39,949 bases of DNA. It comes from Phaeoceros laevis (lineage: Eukaryota > Anthocerotophyta > Anthocerotopsida > Notothyladales). This document shows positions 12,701 through 22,913 of the stretch, piece by piece. How positions within the stretch are numbered: the stretch's first letter is position 1; the number at the start of each line of letters is the position of its first letter. The stretch lies in NCBI GenBank assembly GCA_049999765.1, contig JBNGIQ010009118.1, forward strand, positions 32,260 to 72,208, read 5' to 3'. The notes below the pieces were generated by a model. The model ran no database searches. It saw nothing but the letters and a program-made list of their open reading frames with translations, and was not told the origin of the DNA. The position numbers were made by a program, and so were the translations under genes.

Positions 12701-13126
12701 CGCCTCTGCTCCCAGCTTGTTATTCTGCTGTTGCTGCCTCCTCCTCTGGCTCGGTGTCTGCCTGCCTGCCTGCGCCAAAGGCTTCGTTTTCTGTGAAAGG
12801 TTGCAGTGCGGTGCAATGTTGCTTTCTTGATCCTCCTCCGCCGCATTCTGCTGTGCCTGCGCCCTGTCTCATGCCACACTCGCGGCTCTGCTGTTTGCCA
12901 GATCTTGGCGGCCCGGCCTCGTTGGATTTTTGTGCGAACAGACCCGGCGCTGGATTGCAAATCCGGAAGTGGTGGAAGAAAATTGGAATTGGGATTGAGC
13001 AGGATCTCAGGAGCGGTGGAGGAGAGGATTGTGGAATTGCAACATTTCCTCCGTGACCGCACCTTTTCTGCTACCCGAGCTGCAACAGCTCCGCACACCA
13101 GCAGTGGCATTGCACGGCAGGGGATC
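9705..13126. other. Long intergenic region with a CT-rich leader at its right end
   Basis: No protein family is recognisable in either strand. Open frames of 60-130 codons near 10.0-10.7 kb, 11.2-11.5 kb and 12.0-12.5 kb overlap each other on opposite strands and match nothing I know. A telo-box-like TAGGGTTA occurs near 11850. From about 12200 the sequence carries simple runs of GACA, CCTG and GGCAA type and is strongly pyrimidine-rich to about 12850. This looks like the promoter and 5' UTR of the gene starting at 13127, possibly with a 5' UTR intron. Confidence 0.45.
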
Positions 13127-14490
13127 ATGACGCAGGTGGAGCGGGCAGGGTCGTTAGGACATGCGGAGCTCGACAGGTGGCTCGCCAAAGATGCCGCTAA
13201 TTGCTGCCTCCTGGAGTTCTCCGGTTAGTGTCGTGCGTGCCAGTCTTGTTGGCTGGCCTCCCTCCCTACTTGCGTACAGTGCAGTGCAGTGCAGTGTTGT
13301 ACTCGTCATCAGCGTTGGCTCACCTTTGGTGCGCATCTGTCTCGCAGACACAGACGCATTTCTGCAGGCCAGCATCCCGAGCATCTGGGATCCTATTTCC
13401 GCGCATGGAGAAGATGTAATGTCCTACTTCACCGATGCAAATGTCTTCGCCGATTCCAACGCAGGCGAGATCTCTGCCGTTCTCGGCAACGCAGACGAAC
13501 ACGTCAACCACCAATTGTATGACCACTCCTGCAGTGACAGTGAGGTGGACGATTCCGACACGGTCTCGTCCAACCCGGATGACCTCGTCGATCTCGCGGC
13601 CAGCTTTCTTGTTGAATCTGGTGAGTTCTTTCTTCGCAGCGTGCCATGGCCTGTCCGTGAGGGCAGCGGCTCGCACCGCTTCGCCATCTTTCCCTATCGC
13701 TGCTGCCTCTACATTTCTTTCAGACTTGCGGCTGGATCTGCCTTTACTGCTTAGGCGGGGAAAGTAGTCTGAATGTGCTTCTCTCCTTTCGAGGAACTGG
13801 TACGGGCGTGGTAGTAGGAGTTCAGGTTGAGTGCAACGCATTTGGTGCGGTGTACTGACGTGTTCGGTGCTTCGGGTTTTGCAGATGCATCCGGCGCGCC
13901 TGTCGAGGACGGCAAACAAGAAAATGCCTCGGAATTTCCAGTGGAGAGACCCCGAAATCGACGCAAGAGAGAGCTGACGCTGGAAGGAGCGCAGGAGGAT
14001 ACCCCGGTCCGAGTGGTGCGAGCGTTTAAGCGCCAGAGGATGGTGGGCCCCATCATCAACATCTACGATGACGCTCTGCACTCGTCTTCGTGCACACACT
14101 ACTTTTCTGCCGATACTCCGGTTGAGGCTGTCAACAACACCACCAACAACAACGAGGAGGGTGAGCTCTATGCCACGCAATGGAACCATGACAACTTCTT
14201 GACGCCGTCCTACTCAGGTGCGCCGCTTGTCTGAACGACCTGGCTATCTCACATCAGCACTTAAGTTTTTCGTCGGTGGTGGGCATGTCTGACGACTTTT
14301 CCTTTTTTTTGGTTGAGCAGGTATTGATGGCTTTTGCAACAATGAGGAAGTGGAGTCCTCACGGACGGATGCAACCGAGAAGGAGCCATTCATGCCATCC
14401 CAAGTCTCTCCACCAGTCGGCACTGCCAAAGTGGAGCTCAGCGAAGAGCAACCGACTGTTGAGCACAGCAGTTACTTGAGAGTTTGTTAG
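13127..14490 (+). CDS. Unrecognised acidic protein, probably nuclear
   Basis: I do not recognise this gene. Four exons, 13127-13223, 13348-13620, 13885-14217 and 14321-14490, join in frame through GT-AG introns that are all phase 1. They encode about 290 aa. The N-terminal part contains the hydrophobic stretch WLAKDAANCCLLEF. An acidic Asp/Ser-rich segment (CSDSEVDDSD) follows in exon 2. Exon 3 has two basic clusters, RPRNRRKREL and AFKRQRM, which could be nuclear localisation signals. The C-terminus is polar and Glu-rich. Acidic plus basic patches suggest a transcription-related protein, but that is inference only. The frame is open upstream to 12806 with an earlier ATG, so the start could be farther left. 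Intron 1 contains a short GCAGT tandem repeat at about 13278-13298. Confidence 0.6.
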
Positions 14491-15759
14491 TCACAGTCAA
14501 GGGAGGTTGGTCAGAGGCCTGCCTGCTAGCTAGCTAGGATGTAGGGGAAGTGAAAAGACGAAGACATACAGAAGTGCCAGTTCTCACTAATTTTGGAAGA
14601 CGCTGAATCCACTCCATGGCATGTAAAGAACGCCCTGTACTGGGTACAGACCTTAGCTAGGAAGGGAGGGAGAGAAGCCCTTCATTCATGGAGGATTTCT
14701 TTTCCTTTCCATTTGTGACATACTTAGACTTCAACAACCAGAAAATTTAGAATCTTGTCACATGTTGTGTGACGTGTACCTTGAGTCGTCTGTTCCCACT
14801 CTTTTCATCTGACCCACTCGTGACATGAGATGCCCGGGAGCTTACGGTACCTCTACTAGTCCAGACTCCAGACTAGCTACAAGGATGCGATGCTGGCACT
14901 CAATGTGTGGCGCAGCTGGTGCAACCGTCATCATCAACGTAGAAGGCCATTAGAGAAGCTGTCTTCACATATCCGTCAAGAAGCAGACGCTGGCCATGCA
15001 GTTGCTTACTTTGGGGCAGTTACCACCAGTTCAAAATTAGCTGACCCTTTAACTAATGGATGTCGTGTACATGATGTACTGTACTCGTCATCTGAGTGGT
15101 TGAAAGTATCCCGAGCCGGACACAATAACGACAAGCTTGTGTTTAAAATAAGTGAGTGTGCATGGAAAAGTCAGTCTACGCCTTACGGACAGGTCAGATC
15201 GTTACCACTTCACGCTTTGGAGAATTGCCCGTCCTCCATCCCCGCGCATTCCTTGATGAGCGGAGGATCCGAAGGCTGAACAGATTGGACTAGTTTTCAC
15301 GCACCTAGATTTGAGAGATGGTGTGAAGGGTTGGCGTGTGCACTTTTCACACTGGGACCGGGGATTGAATCTAATAGGCGACACAACTCTTGCCTTGCGC
15401 ATCAGCACAATTTCGTCTGAAACTGTTCTCTGTCGAGCGGTGTGCTCTATCTCCGTCCCAGCCGTCTTCTGCAATCAACCTGCAAGATGCTCCTTCGAAT
15501 CCTAGAAACGGCCGAAACATCTCGCTGTTGTCGTCCATGGTGCTAGGAGTCCAATTGACCTGGGATTCGAAGGCAAGGACGTGGAGGAGACGGAACACTC
15601 CACAGTTGATTGGAAGAACCGAGATTGGCAGCAGCTAGCTGCTGACGCAATCAATCGACCAACCTCAAGGACGTGGAGCTTCATCCTTCGTACAAGCATG
15701 CATGGCAAACCTAAACCTATGTAAATAACTACCAGGACTCTGTAGAACTGAGCTGCTGC
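14491..15759. other. Spacer between the acidic-protein gene and the ABC1-kinase gene
   Basis: The left part should be the 3' UTR of the preceding gene. An open plus-strand frame of 129 codons at 14890-15279 has no recognisable domain. Nothing else stands out. The sequence just before 15760 presumably contains the promoter of the kinase gene. Confidence 0.4.
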
Positions 15760-18700
15760 ATGCGTGAGAAGATGATCCGGGCCTGCGGAAGAAGGCGGGC
15801 GTACGCCTTGCCAGTTCTGCCCATCCGATGCTACAGCAGCAGAGTACTCCCCGGCACTCCGAGCCCGAAGCCCACTTCTTCCCGGCTTCGCCGCCTTGGT
15901 CTTGGAGGCGGACTGGTCGCTGTGGGTGCTGCCAGCTGGGCTGCTCTGGGAGATGATCCTCGCCGTCGTGCCAAGCTTGTTGTTGCTGTTCCACTGCGAC
16001 TGGCTCGCAACATTGCCGTTGCCAGTGCTATGATCGCAGGTTGTTGCGACAGTTTTTTTCGTGATGTGCCCAATTGGGGCTTGCGATTGTGAATAGTCAA
16101 GTGCTGGGCGATGCTGATCACGGAGTGTATCTTCCAGATTACAGCTATTCATTATGGGGTTTACCAGAAGGAAGCCCGGATAGAGAAGTTGCCAAGCATG
16201 AGGCCCATGTGAGGAATGCCAACAGATTGCAAGATCTGTGCTTCAGGAATGGAGGAATATATATTAAGCTGGGGCAGCATGTGGGGCAACTGGTATGTGG
16301 TGCGCAACTGTTGTCCCACTGCGAAGGTCGAATCAACGTGTCTAAAAGCAGAACGTCCTAACAAAGTATGCTACACAATGGAACACTGCAGGACTACCTG
16401 GTACCTCAAGAGTATGTTGAGAATATGCGAAGGTCAATGCTCAACAGATGTCCTGTGTCAACGTACAAGCAAGTTTGCGATGTGTTCTTGGCAGAACTTG
16501 GTCGCCTTCCGCATGAGGTAATTTTGATAATCTAGGACTTTGTGAGCAGCAAAGGCTCAAGATGGATTTTTGTGACCTGTTTCCCAGTTAAGCTTCATTG
16601 TCCAATCAAGTCAGCTCATCTTGTTGCCAGCGTGCGGTCTGCTGCATCATCACAAGTGTCTGAATGGTGTTTCGTTGCGAAGATGTTTTCAGAATTCAAT
16701 CCCGTTCCACTAGCTAGTGCTTCATTAGCTCAAGTGCACGCTGCTCGAACTCACAGCGGCGAGAAAGTGGCTGTGAAGGTATTCTGTCCTTAGGAGCTGA
16801 TATTAACAATGGTAATCCCTCCCACTTATTTTTCGATGAGCAGGTCGCTGTACGTGATCCTTTGCGTGTATGTGTAAATTGTAGGTTCAGCATATGCATC
16901 TTACAGACACAGCGGCTGCAGATACAGCCACCGTGGACTTTATAGTTAACGTAGTACACTGGTTGTTTCCTGCGTTTGACTACAGGTAATTGCCGGGTGC
17001 TTTACTGCTTGAGAGTTAACTGCTTGTAGGTGGTCACATTCTCAACTTATGTGGTGCTTCTCATGTTTGAGTGCTTGTTGGTGCCTGATGACAGGTGGCT
17101 GCTGGCTGAAATGCGGGAAAGTGTGCCCAAGGTAAGCGTCCAGAAGGCATTTGCGTGTTGCTGACAGTTCAGGCAAAAGCACTGGTGAAGGCCTCATATT
17201 CAGGTTGAGTCGGATCTAGACGGAAATTATCTGTTTGTAGTTCACGTGTTCTGTGGGTGTCCCTTATTCTGTCAGGCTAGGCCAAATCGCTGGTCTTGCT
17301 TCTACTGGGTGAAGCCTGATTGAAAGAACTAGTCTCTTTGTTGCTTATGGGACCCACATAAGATACAACTGTCCCGAACAATAGCTGATTACGTGGCTGG
17401 TTCTGGGTGTCGTGCAGGAATTGGACTTTATCAACGAGGCCAAGAACTCCGAACAATGTGTTGCCAATTTCAAAAGACTATCGCCCCATGTAGCCCGCTA
17501 CATTATTGTTCCCAAAATATACTGGCAGTTGAGCACTTCTAAGGTTCTAACCATGGAGTTCATGGATGGCTTTGGTGTTACTGATGTTGACGCCATCAAG
17601 AAGTCTGGGGTTGAAACCTCAGATGTTGCAAAACTGGTAAGCACAGTTCCATAACAACAAAATTTGAAGCTATTTCTGTCTTGGACTCACTGCTAAGGAG
17701 GCAGTGGTTGCTGTTCTAATCTGCTGTGTTCTATTGTCTTCTGTGCTTCAGATTAGTGAGGTTTTCGCAGAGATGATTTTTCGGCATGGCTTTGTGCATT
17801 GCGACCCCCATGCTGCCAATATGCTTGTACAGGTCGCACCTTTTGAGAGGAAGGGTTTGTTTGGTAAGTCGCCTGGTTAACACATTTGTGCTGTGGAGGC
17901 TCCATCCGTTTGTCAGTGGTCATATGTGCATCAGTGTTTAGTGGAGCGTTCCCGGTGGACTATACGACAAGGAATTACCAGCGGTTTTGTGTGCAGGTAC
18001 TAAAGCTGGTGCTATTGGATTTGGTGTTTCCAGGAAGTAGAAAGCAACCGCAATTAGTACTTTTAGATCATGGGCTATACAAGGAATTAGATCCTCAGCT
18101 GCGGTTACACTATGCAGCACTATGGAAGGTGGGTTTCTGTCAATGAACTGAAGTTGTCTGCAGTATGTCTGTGTGCTAGTAGAATATGGTTGTTATATGA
18201 CAACAGGTCATAAGTTGAACATAATCGCTTTCCATATTTCTGTGGTGTCTTTGTCCCTTGAGCAGGCATTGGTTCTTGCGGATGAGAAAGGGATAAAGGA
18301 GCATAGTGTTGGTTGTGGGGCAGGAGAGGACTTGTACATCCTTTTTGCTGGAGTTCTGACAATGCGTCCATGGAATCGCATTGTTGAGAAGGATATCAAC
18401 CATTTGGACTTGCCAAACACTCCCGAGGGAAGAGACGAGCTGCAGGTATGAGTACACTACTGACGTTCTGCTTGGACGGCTAAAGTGCTTTTAGTGTCTT
18501 AGAACTGCACCCTGAATTGGATTTTGGGTCTCCACGTGAAGATGTACGCATCTCAATATTTGATGGAGTTGACAGAGCTCTTGAGACGGTTGCCCCGGGT
18601 TCTTCTGCTTCTGCTCAAAACTAATGACTGTTTACGAGCTGTGGATAAGGCGCTGGTAATGTCTTTGCAGCTTGGGTGCTTTAATGAATTAGGCATTTCA

Positions 18701-18956
18701 TGATATCCAATCCTAACCGTCATGCTTTGTCTCGGCTGTTGTGCAGGGGGCACCTATTAATACCTTCATAATCACAGGAAGAGTGTCCGCAAGAGCTGTG
18801 GCGGAGATGGAGATGCAGGGGAGCTTATCACTTTGGTCACAGTTAAAGTCCGCCTGTGATAGGCTCAGTGTCGAAGTTCGCCTGCTGACCTTGCAGCTAG
18901 CGGCATGGTTCCTCCAAGCTGGAAATGTGTTCGCCAGGTTAATTGGCAGAACCTGA
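15760..18956 (+). CDS. ABC1/UbiB-family atypical kinase, ADCK1-like
   Basis: This is a member of the ABC1/ADCK atypical kinases, which act in mitochondria or plastids and are linked to quinone and lipid metabolism. Exons are 15760-16039, 16138-16292, 16392-16517, 16683-16778, 16885-16985, 17095-17131, 17418-17636, 17752-17863, 18034-18128, 18266-18445, 18542-18655 and 18747-18956, giving about 574 aa. All introns are GT-AG. The N-terminus is Arg-rich (RACGRRR) and is followed by a Gly/Ala hydrophobic stretch, consistent with a mitochondrial presequence and membrane anchor. The family motif KxGQ is seen as KLGQ at 137-140. ASASLAQVH replaces the usual P-loop. The ATP-site Lys is in VAVK (219). 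The catalytic loop HCDPHAAN is at 354-361 and the metal-binding DHG at 387-389. The motif set is complete, so the kinase fold looks intact. A second ATG at 15772 is an alternative start. The gene is tail-to-tail with the oxidase gene, 348 bases away. Confidence 0.93.
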
Positions 18957-19304
18957 TTTTGTATGTGAGAAAAATAATTGGCATAATGTCATGCCTACTT
19001 GTGCTGCAGCGACCATCGTAATCGTATGTACTGGAGAGTCTTCTTAATTAAAAATTTCCGATCGAAACAGGGTTCAACAGACTTATTAGTTTCAGACTGG
19101 ACCAAGCTACAAACTGTATAATGACGTCCAATGAATGGACGGATGCTGTACAACACAGTATGACGAGAGCCTATGTCAATTGAACCCAGTAAGTTGCGCA
19201 TGGGCAAAATACAAAATAGCTGGACACAACAGGCACTCGTCCAGTAATACCCACTCAGCTACTCAGGTGACAGTTAACTGCACATCAAGGACTTCCATCA
19301 CCTC
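18957..19304. other. Convergent 3' spacer
   Basis: This 348-base spacer separates the stop codons of the convergent ABC1-kinase and alternative oxidase genes. It must hold both 3' UTRs and polyadenylation signals. No further gene is visible. Confidence 0.6.
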
Positions 19305-20944
19305 TCAGTGATAACCAACAGGTGCAGTAACTTCATTCAGCTCCTTGCCTTCTTTCTTGATATCCTGTAACACATGCCCATAACCTCCTTCAGGCTCCAG
19401 GCTCTAGATTCAATAATATACTACTTCCAAAATCCAAGCAGCACCCACACTTGCATACTGTCAAGAAAGGCCTTACCGAAGCATAGTGGTTCACGTCTCG
19501 ATGATGGGCTTCATCGGCACGAACGACAAGAACGACATCTCGCAGAGTTGCATCCTTTGGAAGTTTCCAATAGTCGATGGCGATGGCAGGAGCTTTCGCA
19601 TTCTCGATGTTTCCATTGTCAATCTCCTTCAGAAACATAGTATAAGAGTATATGGCCTCCTCTTCCAGATAACCAACCAACCGGTGTGCTGTTCGTGGTG
19701 ACAACACATACATCAAGAAGTACACATTGAAGAAGATACCCTGGACCGTCAACACCAGAAGCCTTTCGTACCACTTCGGCTTCGCAACCTCCATAAATGT
19801 CATCAGATGCATCCGTTCATTTTCAGCTTCGTCCAAGAGGGCCTTTATCCAGCCACCGCTGTGCTCAAAGCGACGAAGGGATTTACAGTGGAGCAACATA
19901 CCACCAACCATTCCAGGTACAGCAGCGACAGTTTCCAGCATCATTGCCCTACATCCATAACGCTTCTGCATGGAGTCAAACGAACCAATATCAGCAAGCA
20001 CCAACTTACATTTCCGGACACACAATCACTTAGACCTCTGCACACAGTAATTTGCCTCAGGCTACCTAGCACCAGGCAAATACGCTTGGCACTTTTTTAG
20101 AGGCAGTACTAGCAGCAGGGCTGGAGAGTGCACTCACCACTGGGGTGCTCCCATCTAAAAACTAACCTTCACGCGAGGGTGAGCACCCTGTGATGCGATC
20201 ACCATCCACACCTGCTGCCAATAATCGCCTCTAACTCAACCACATTTCCCCTAGCATTTTTTTATTGCTGAGATCAGTACGCAGCCTCATTTTATTTCAG
20301 AGCGTACCCTGAAGAAAAGGTCTGTAGGCAGGCGCAGGGCCTTTACAGTCCAGTAGGCGATCCTGTCACCGATGTTCTCCGGCTTGTGATGCTTCCCAAG
20401 ATCAACCGATGTGTCAGCCACGTAGGAGTCTGTAGGCTGCGCAACCCGACAGACATATAAGCCCTTCTAGTACCACCAATAATGCTGAAACAGACTGAAC
20501 AATTGAGGAAAAGCACAACACCTGAAACTCCTTCCAAGGCCAAGGCGATCCATCTTCCCGAACTATAGATTTTGGAGCGATACCCCAGTACGAAGTAACC
20601 TCGCCCTTTTTCTCATTGTTTTCGTCCTTGGTCACTTCTTGAGAAGAGCTTATGAGCCTCAGTCCAGCAGAGTTAACTCCTCCCACTTGCCTCACATTTT
20701 CCAGCACCAAGTTTGACGTAGAAGATCGTGTCCCGCTCACACTCTGCAACCCGACGACGATGCGACTGGAAATTGCAGAAGTCGATGTGAATTGAGCTCG
20801 GACAGCCTGACTCTGAACACTTGCGCCGGCAGGTAACTCTTGGACAGTGGCTGTCAAAACATTGTGCTGAATACCCCGCCAGACCTCGAGCAAGCCTCTG
20901 AGGCGGTTGGCCTTCACGGTCGCTCCCACCCGAATACAGCTCAT
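19305..20944 (-). CDS. AOX: Mitochondrial alternative oxidase
   Basis: This enzyme oxidises ubiquinol and reduces oxygen to water at the inner mitochondrial membrane, bypassing complexes III and IV. Exons in gene order are 20522-20944, 20308-20436, 19477-19965 and 19305-19364, giving about 366 aa. The first ~90 residues are rich in Arg, Ser, Thr and Val, as in a presequence, and precede the conserved TSYWGIAPK. Diiron ligands are present: E195 (LETVAAVPG), E234 and H237 (NERMH), E285/286 (YLEEEA), and E336 and H339 (DEAHH). CysII is kept at 211 ([11 protein letters not shown]). The usual WxWxCF motif around CysI reads WPWKEF, so Glu139 stands at the regulatory cysteine position. The C-terminus ends in GYH as in plant AOX. 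The start Met is the first in the frame. The gene is divergent from the LLP-like gene, with about 750 bases between start codons. Confidence 0.96.
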
Positions 20945-21698
20945 GTCTCAGCTAGCTTCAACCAGATTAAGAGACCTTCCCTCGGTCAGAATGTGCTTCC
21001 CTAACATCACAAACAGATCCGGAAGTTAGTGCGACAGATGGTTCCAGATCTTGGCGTCCAGGCATTCCTACCCCATCCCGCCACAGAACCAGCTCTAAAC
21101 ACTTCCATTCATGGCAAATCTTAGACAAAGAGTATGCTGGCGCACAGCAAGAGACTGACAGTGAGCCGAAGTGACTCCATGGCTGCCAAAAAAGCTACAC
21201 CAACCGAGACTAAAAACGATAATCCGTTGTCTGACGGTCGGTGCAATTGCATCTGAAACCGCAGAGGACGCTTGTACGCCACGCTACTGTGAGACCGGGA
21301 TATGAGGAGCCGAGAATTAATCTCGCGCGTGGCCGGCGTTCCTTCTTCCCAGCAGCCGCCGACCGGAAGCGTAAGCGTGAAGACAGCATTCCGGCCTGCT
21401 AGAAAGTACCTGCGGCTCCTTCGGACCTTCGGTTACAACTTCGAACTTCACTCTCATGTGAAGTAACCGGAGCCCACCTGCCCAACTGCAGGAGTCTCAT
21501 GATTGCGCTGCTACTGCCAGGTGTAAGGCTCCTCATTGACCGGGCGACCGAGTCTCCAGAGCCCAGTTGCGGTCACCACCTGTTGAGGCAAACGGCAAAC
21601 CTAACTTTGAGAAACCGTTCAGCGCTCTTAGGTTGGGTAGGAGAGCCACGCAATGACAGCCGCCGCTTTTGCACTGACATAGCTTCGGTATCGAAGCT
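20945..21698. promoter_or_regulatory. Bidirectional intergenic promoter region (oxidase / LLP-like gene)
   Basis: The alternative oxidase and the LLP-like gene start on opposite sides of this 754-base interval, so it should contain both promoters. Nested inverted repeats occur at 21431-21468. GGTTAC at 21431-21436 pairs with GTAACC at 21463-21468, and ACTTCAC pairs with GTGAAGT inside. An upstream ATG at 21499 opens a frame that overlaps the LLP start. No TATA box could be assigned with confidence. Confidence 0.55.
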
Positions 21699-21701
21699 AT
21701 G
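21678..21701 (+). promoter_or_regulatory. Perfect hairpin enclosing the LLP-like start codon
   Basis: CATAGCTTCG at 21678-21687 is the exact reverse complement of CGAAGCTATG at 21692-21701, leaving the 4-base loop GTAT. The last three bases of the right arm are the ATG start codon at 21699-21701. In RNA the start codon would be base-paired at the foot of the stem. Confidence 0.7.
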
Positions 21702-22432
21702 GGAAAGTCTATCAGGTCTAAGCGGAAGAAGAGGCTGAGGACGTTGAAGAGGGAGCTGGTAGCGGTGCACTACGATACGAAAGATGCTGCAAAGTTTGCT
21801 GCTCTAGAGGCCGCCGCCGCAGCTCCGAAGGTCGAGCTTCCGCAAAGGCGACACATGGGTAAGGAACAGATTCATGCTTCCGCTCTTCCTTGCATCTCTG
21901 CACTCGGTGCTCTTGGGCCCAGTTTTTTTCCTGAAGTGCATAGCTTGAACGCAATTACGTGCTTCGTCCAAACTGGACCCTAGAAAGATGTATGCACCAC
22001 AGAAGCCGGAGACCTGATAGACACAGGTGTTTGGTTCACTCAGTTGCACATACTGCTCCTGCTACCTGCAGAGAGCTGATCTATAGAACAATATTTCTCG
22101 CATTCAGTCCTTTGACGCAAGGCTGGGTTGCAAAGGGTGAAAGGCAGTTATCTGTTTCACTCCCCGAATCGTTTCTCACGCCTTGTTCATCCTGTACAGA
22201 GGTGGAACCTGTGGCCCGTGGACGAAGTCCCACAAGGACGGCTCCATCAGATGTTGCTGTGGACAACCCTAGCTCCGAACCGGCAGCCATGGAGGTAGAT
22301 ACTGGCAGAAGTAGAAGCCCGAGTACCGTACGGGGCAAGTTAAAGGTAATGGGTGGTATTAGGAAGAAACGAGGTAAAAGCAAAGCCAAAATCAACAGGG
22401 AGAAGAAGAGGAAAAGGAAAATCCAGTTCTGA
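21699..22432 (+). CDS. LLP/LLPH-like small basic nucleolar protein
   Basis: This resembles the learning-associated protein homolog family (LLPH in human; small plant homologs exist). Animal members are basic nuclear/nucleolar proteins with a suggested link to ribosome biogenesis. Two exons, 21699-21858 and 22200-22432, encode about 130 aa, close to the family length. The N-terminal signature MGKSIRSKRKKRLRTLKRE is typical. It is followed by an Ala-rich DTKDAAKFAALEA segment. The C-terminus has KVMGGIRKKRGKSKAK and ends in a Lys/Arg run, which should drive nucleolar targeting. The middle carries MEVDTGRSRSP. The 341-base intron is phase 1. The start codon lies inside a perfect hairpin and within an upstream overlapping frame, so translation may be modulated. 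Confidence 0.88.
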
Positions 22433-22913
22433 TGTGGATTCAAAAGGTCTTATGATTTTCCAGGCAAGGTGCCTTCTCATCATCGGACGCCTTAGTAGGC
22501 TTGTACAAATATGAGAGTTTCACTAGATACTGGAGAAGTGTCGCCAGCCTGATGTAGGCCACTATCACCCCGATAGCACAGCAAGAAAGAGGAAGACAGA
22601 GTTCTTGGCCCGGATAGTAGTGCCACCCCAACCCAGTAGTTTTCGATGTCAAATACTGGACTATTATATTAGCACTTACAATGCTCAGAGCAGTGTCTAC
22701 ACGGTGTTCAGCAACTGGCAGGAACCCATGTTGGCACATGTATGTGGAGGGTAATAGACATTGTCCCGGCGACGAAATGTGTCCGCCCGTTTAGCTCTGA
22801 AAACCATGCCCTTGTCAATATTATCACTGTATGACGGAGCTAACATAAATGTCATTGTGCAGCGAACGGAAATGTAACCTCAGCCCCAGGCTACTGAGGC
22901 TAGGACCTCTCGG
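22433..22913. other. Convergent 3' spacer
   Basis: This 481-base interval separates the stop codons of the LLP-like gene and the dehydrogenase gene, which converge here. No recognisable gene is present. Confidence 0.5.

Noticed and set aside
13127-14490. Assignment of the orphan gene to the XRI1 family
   Set aside because: Only a vague likeness in acidic and KRQRM-type segments was seen. The C-terminal motif expected for XRI1 is absent.
15760-20944. Co-regulated mitochondrial gene pair (ABC1 kinase with AOX)
   Set aside because: The genes converge at their 3' ends and share no promoter. Adjacency alone does not support a joint unit.
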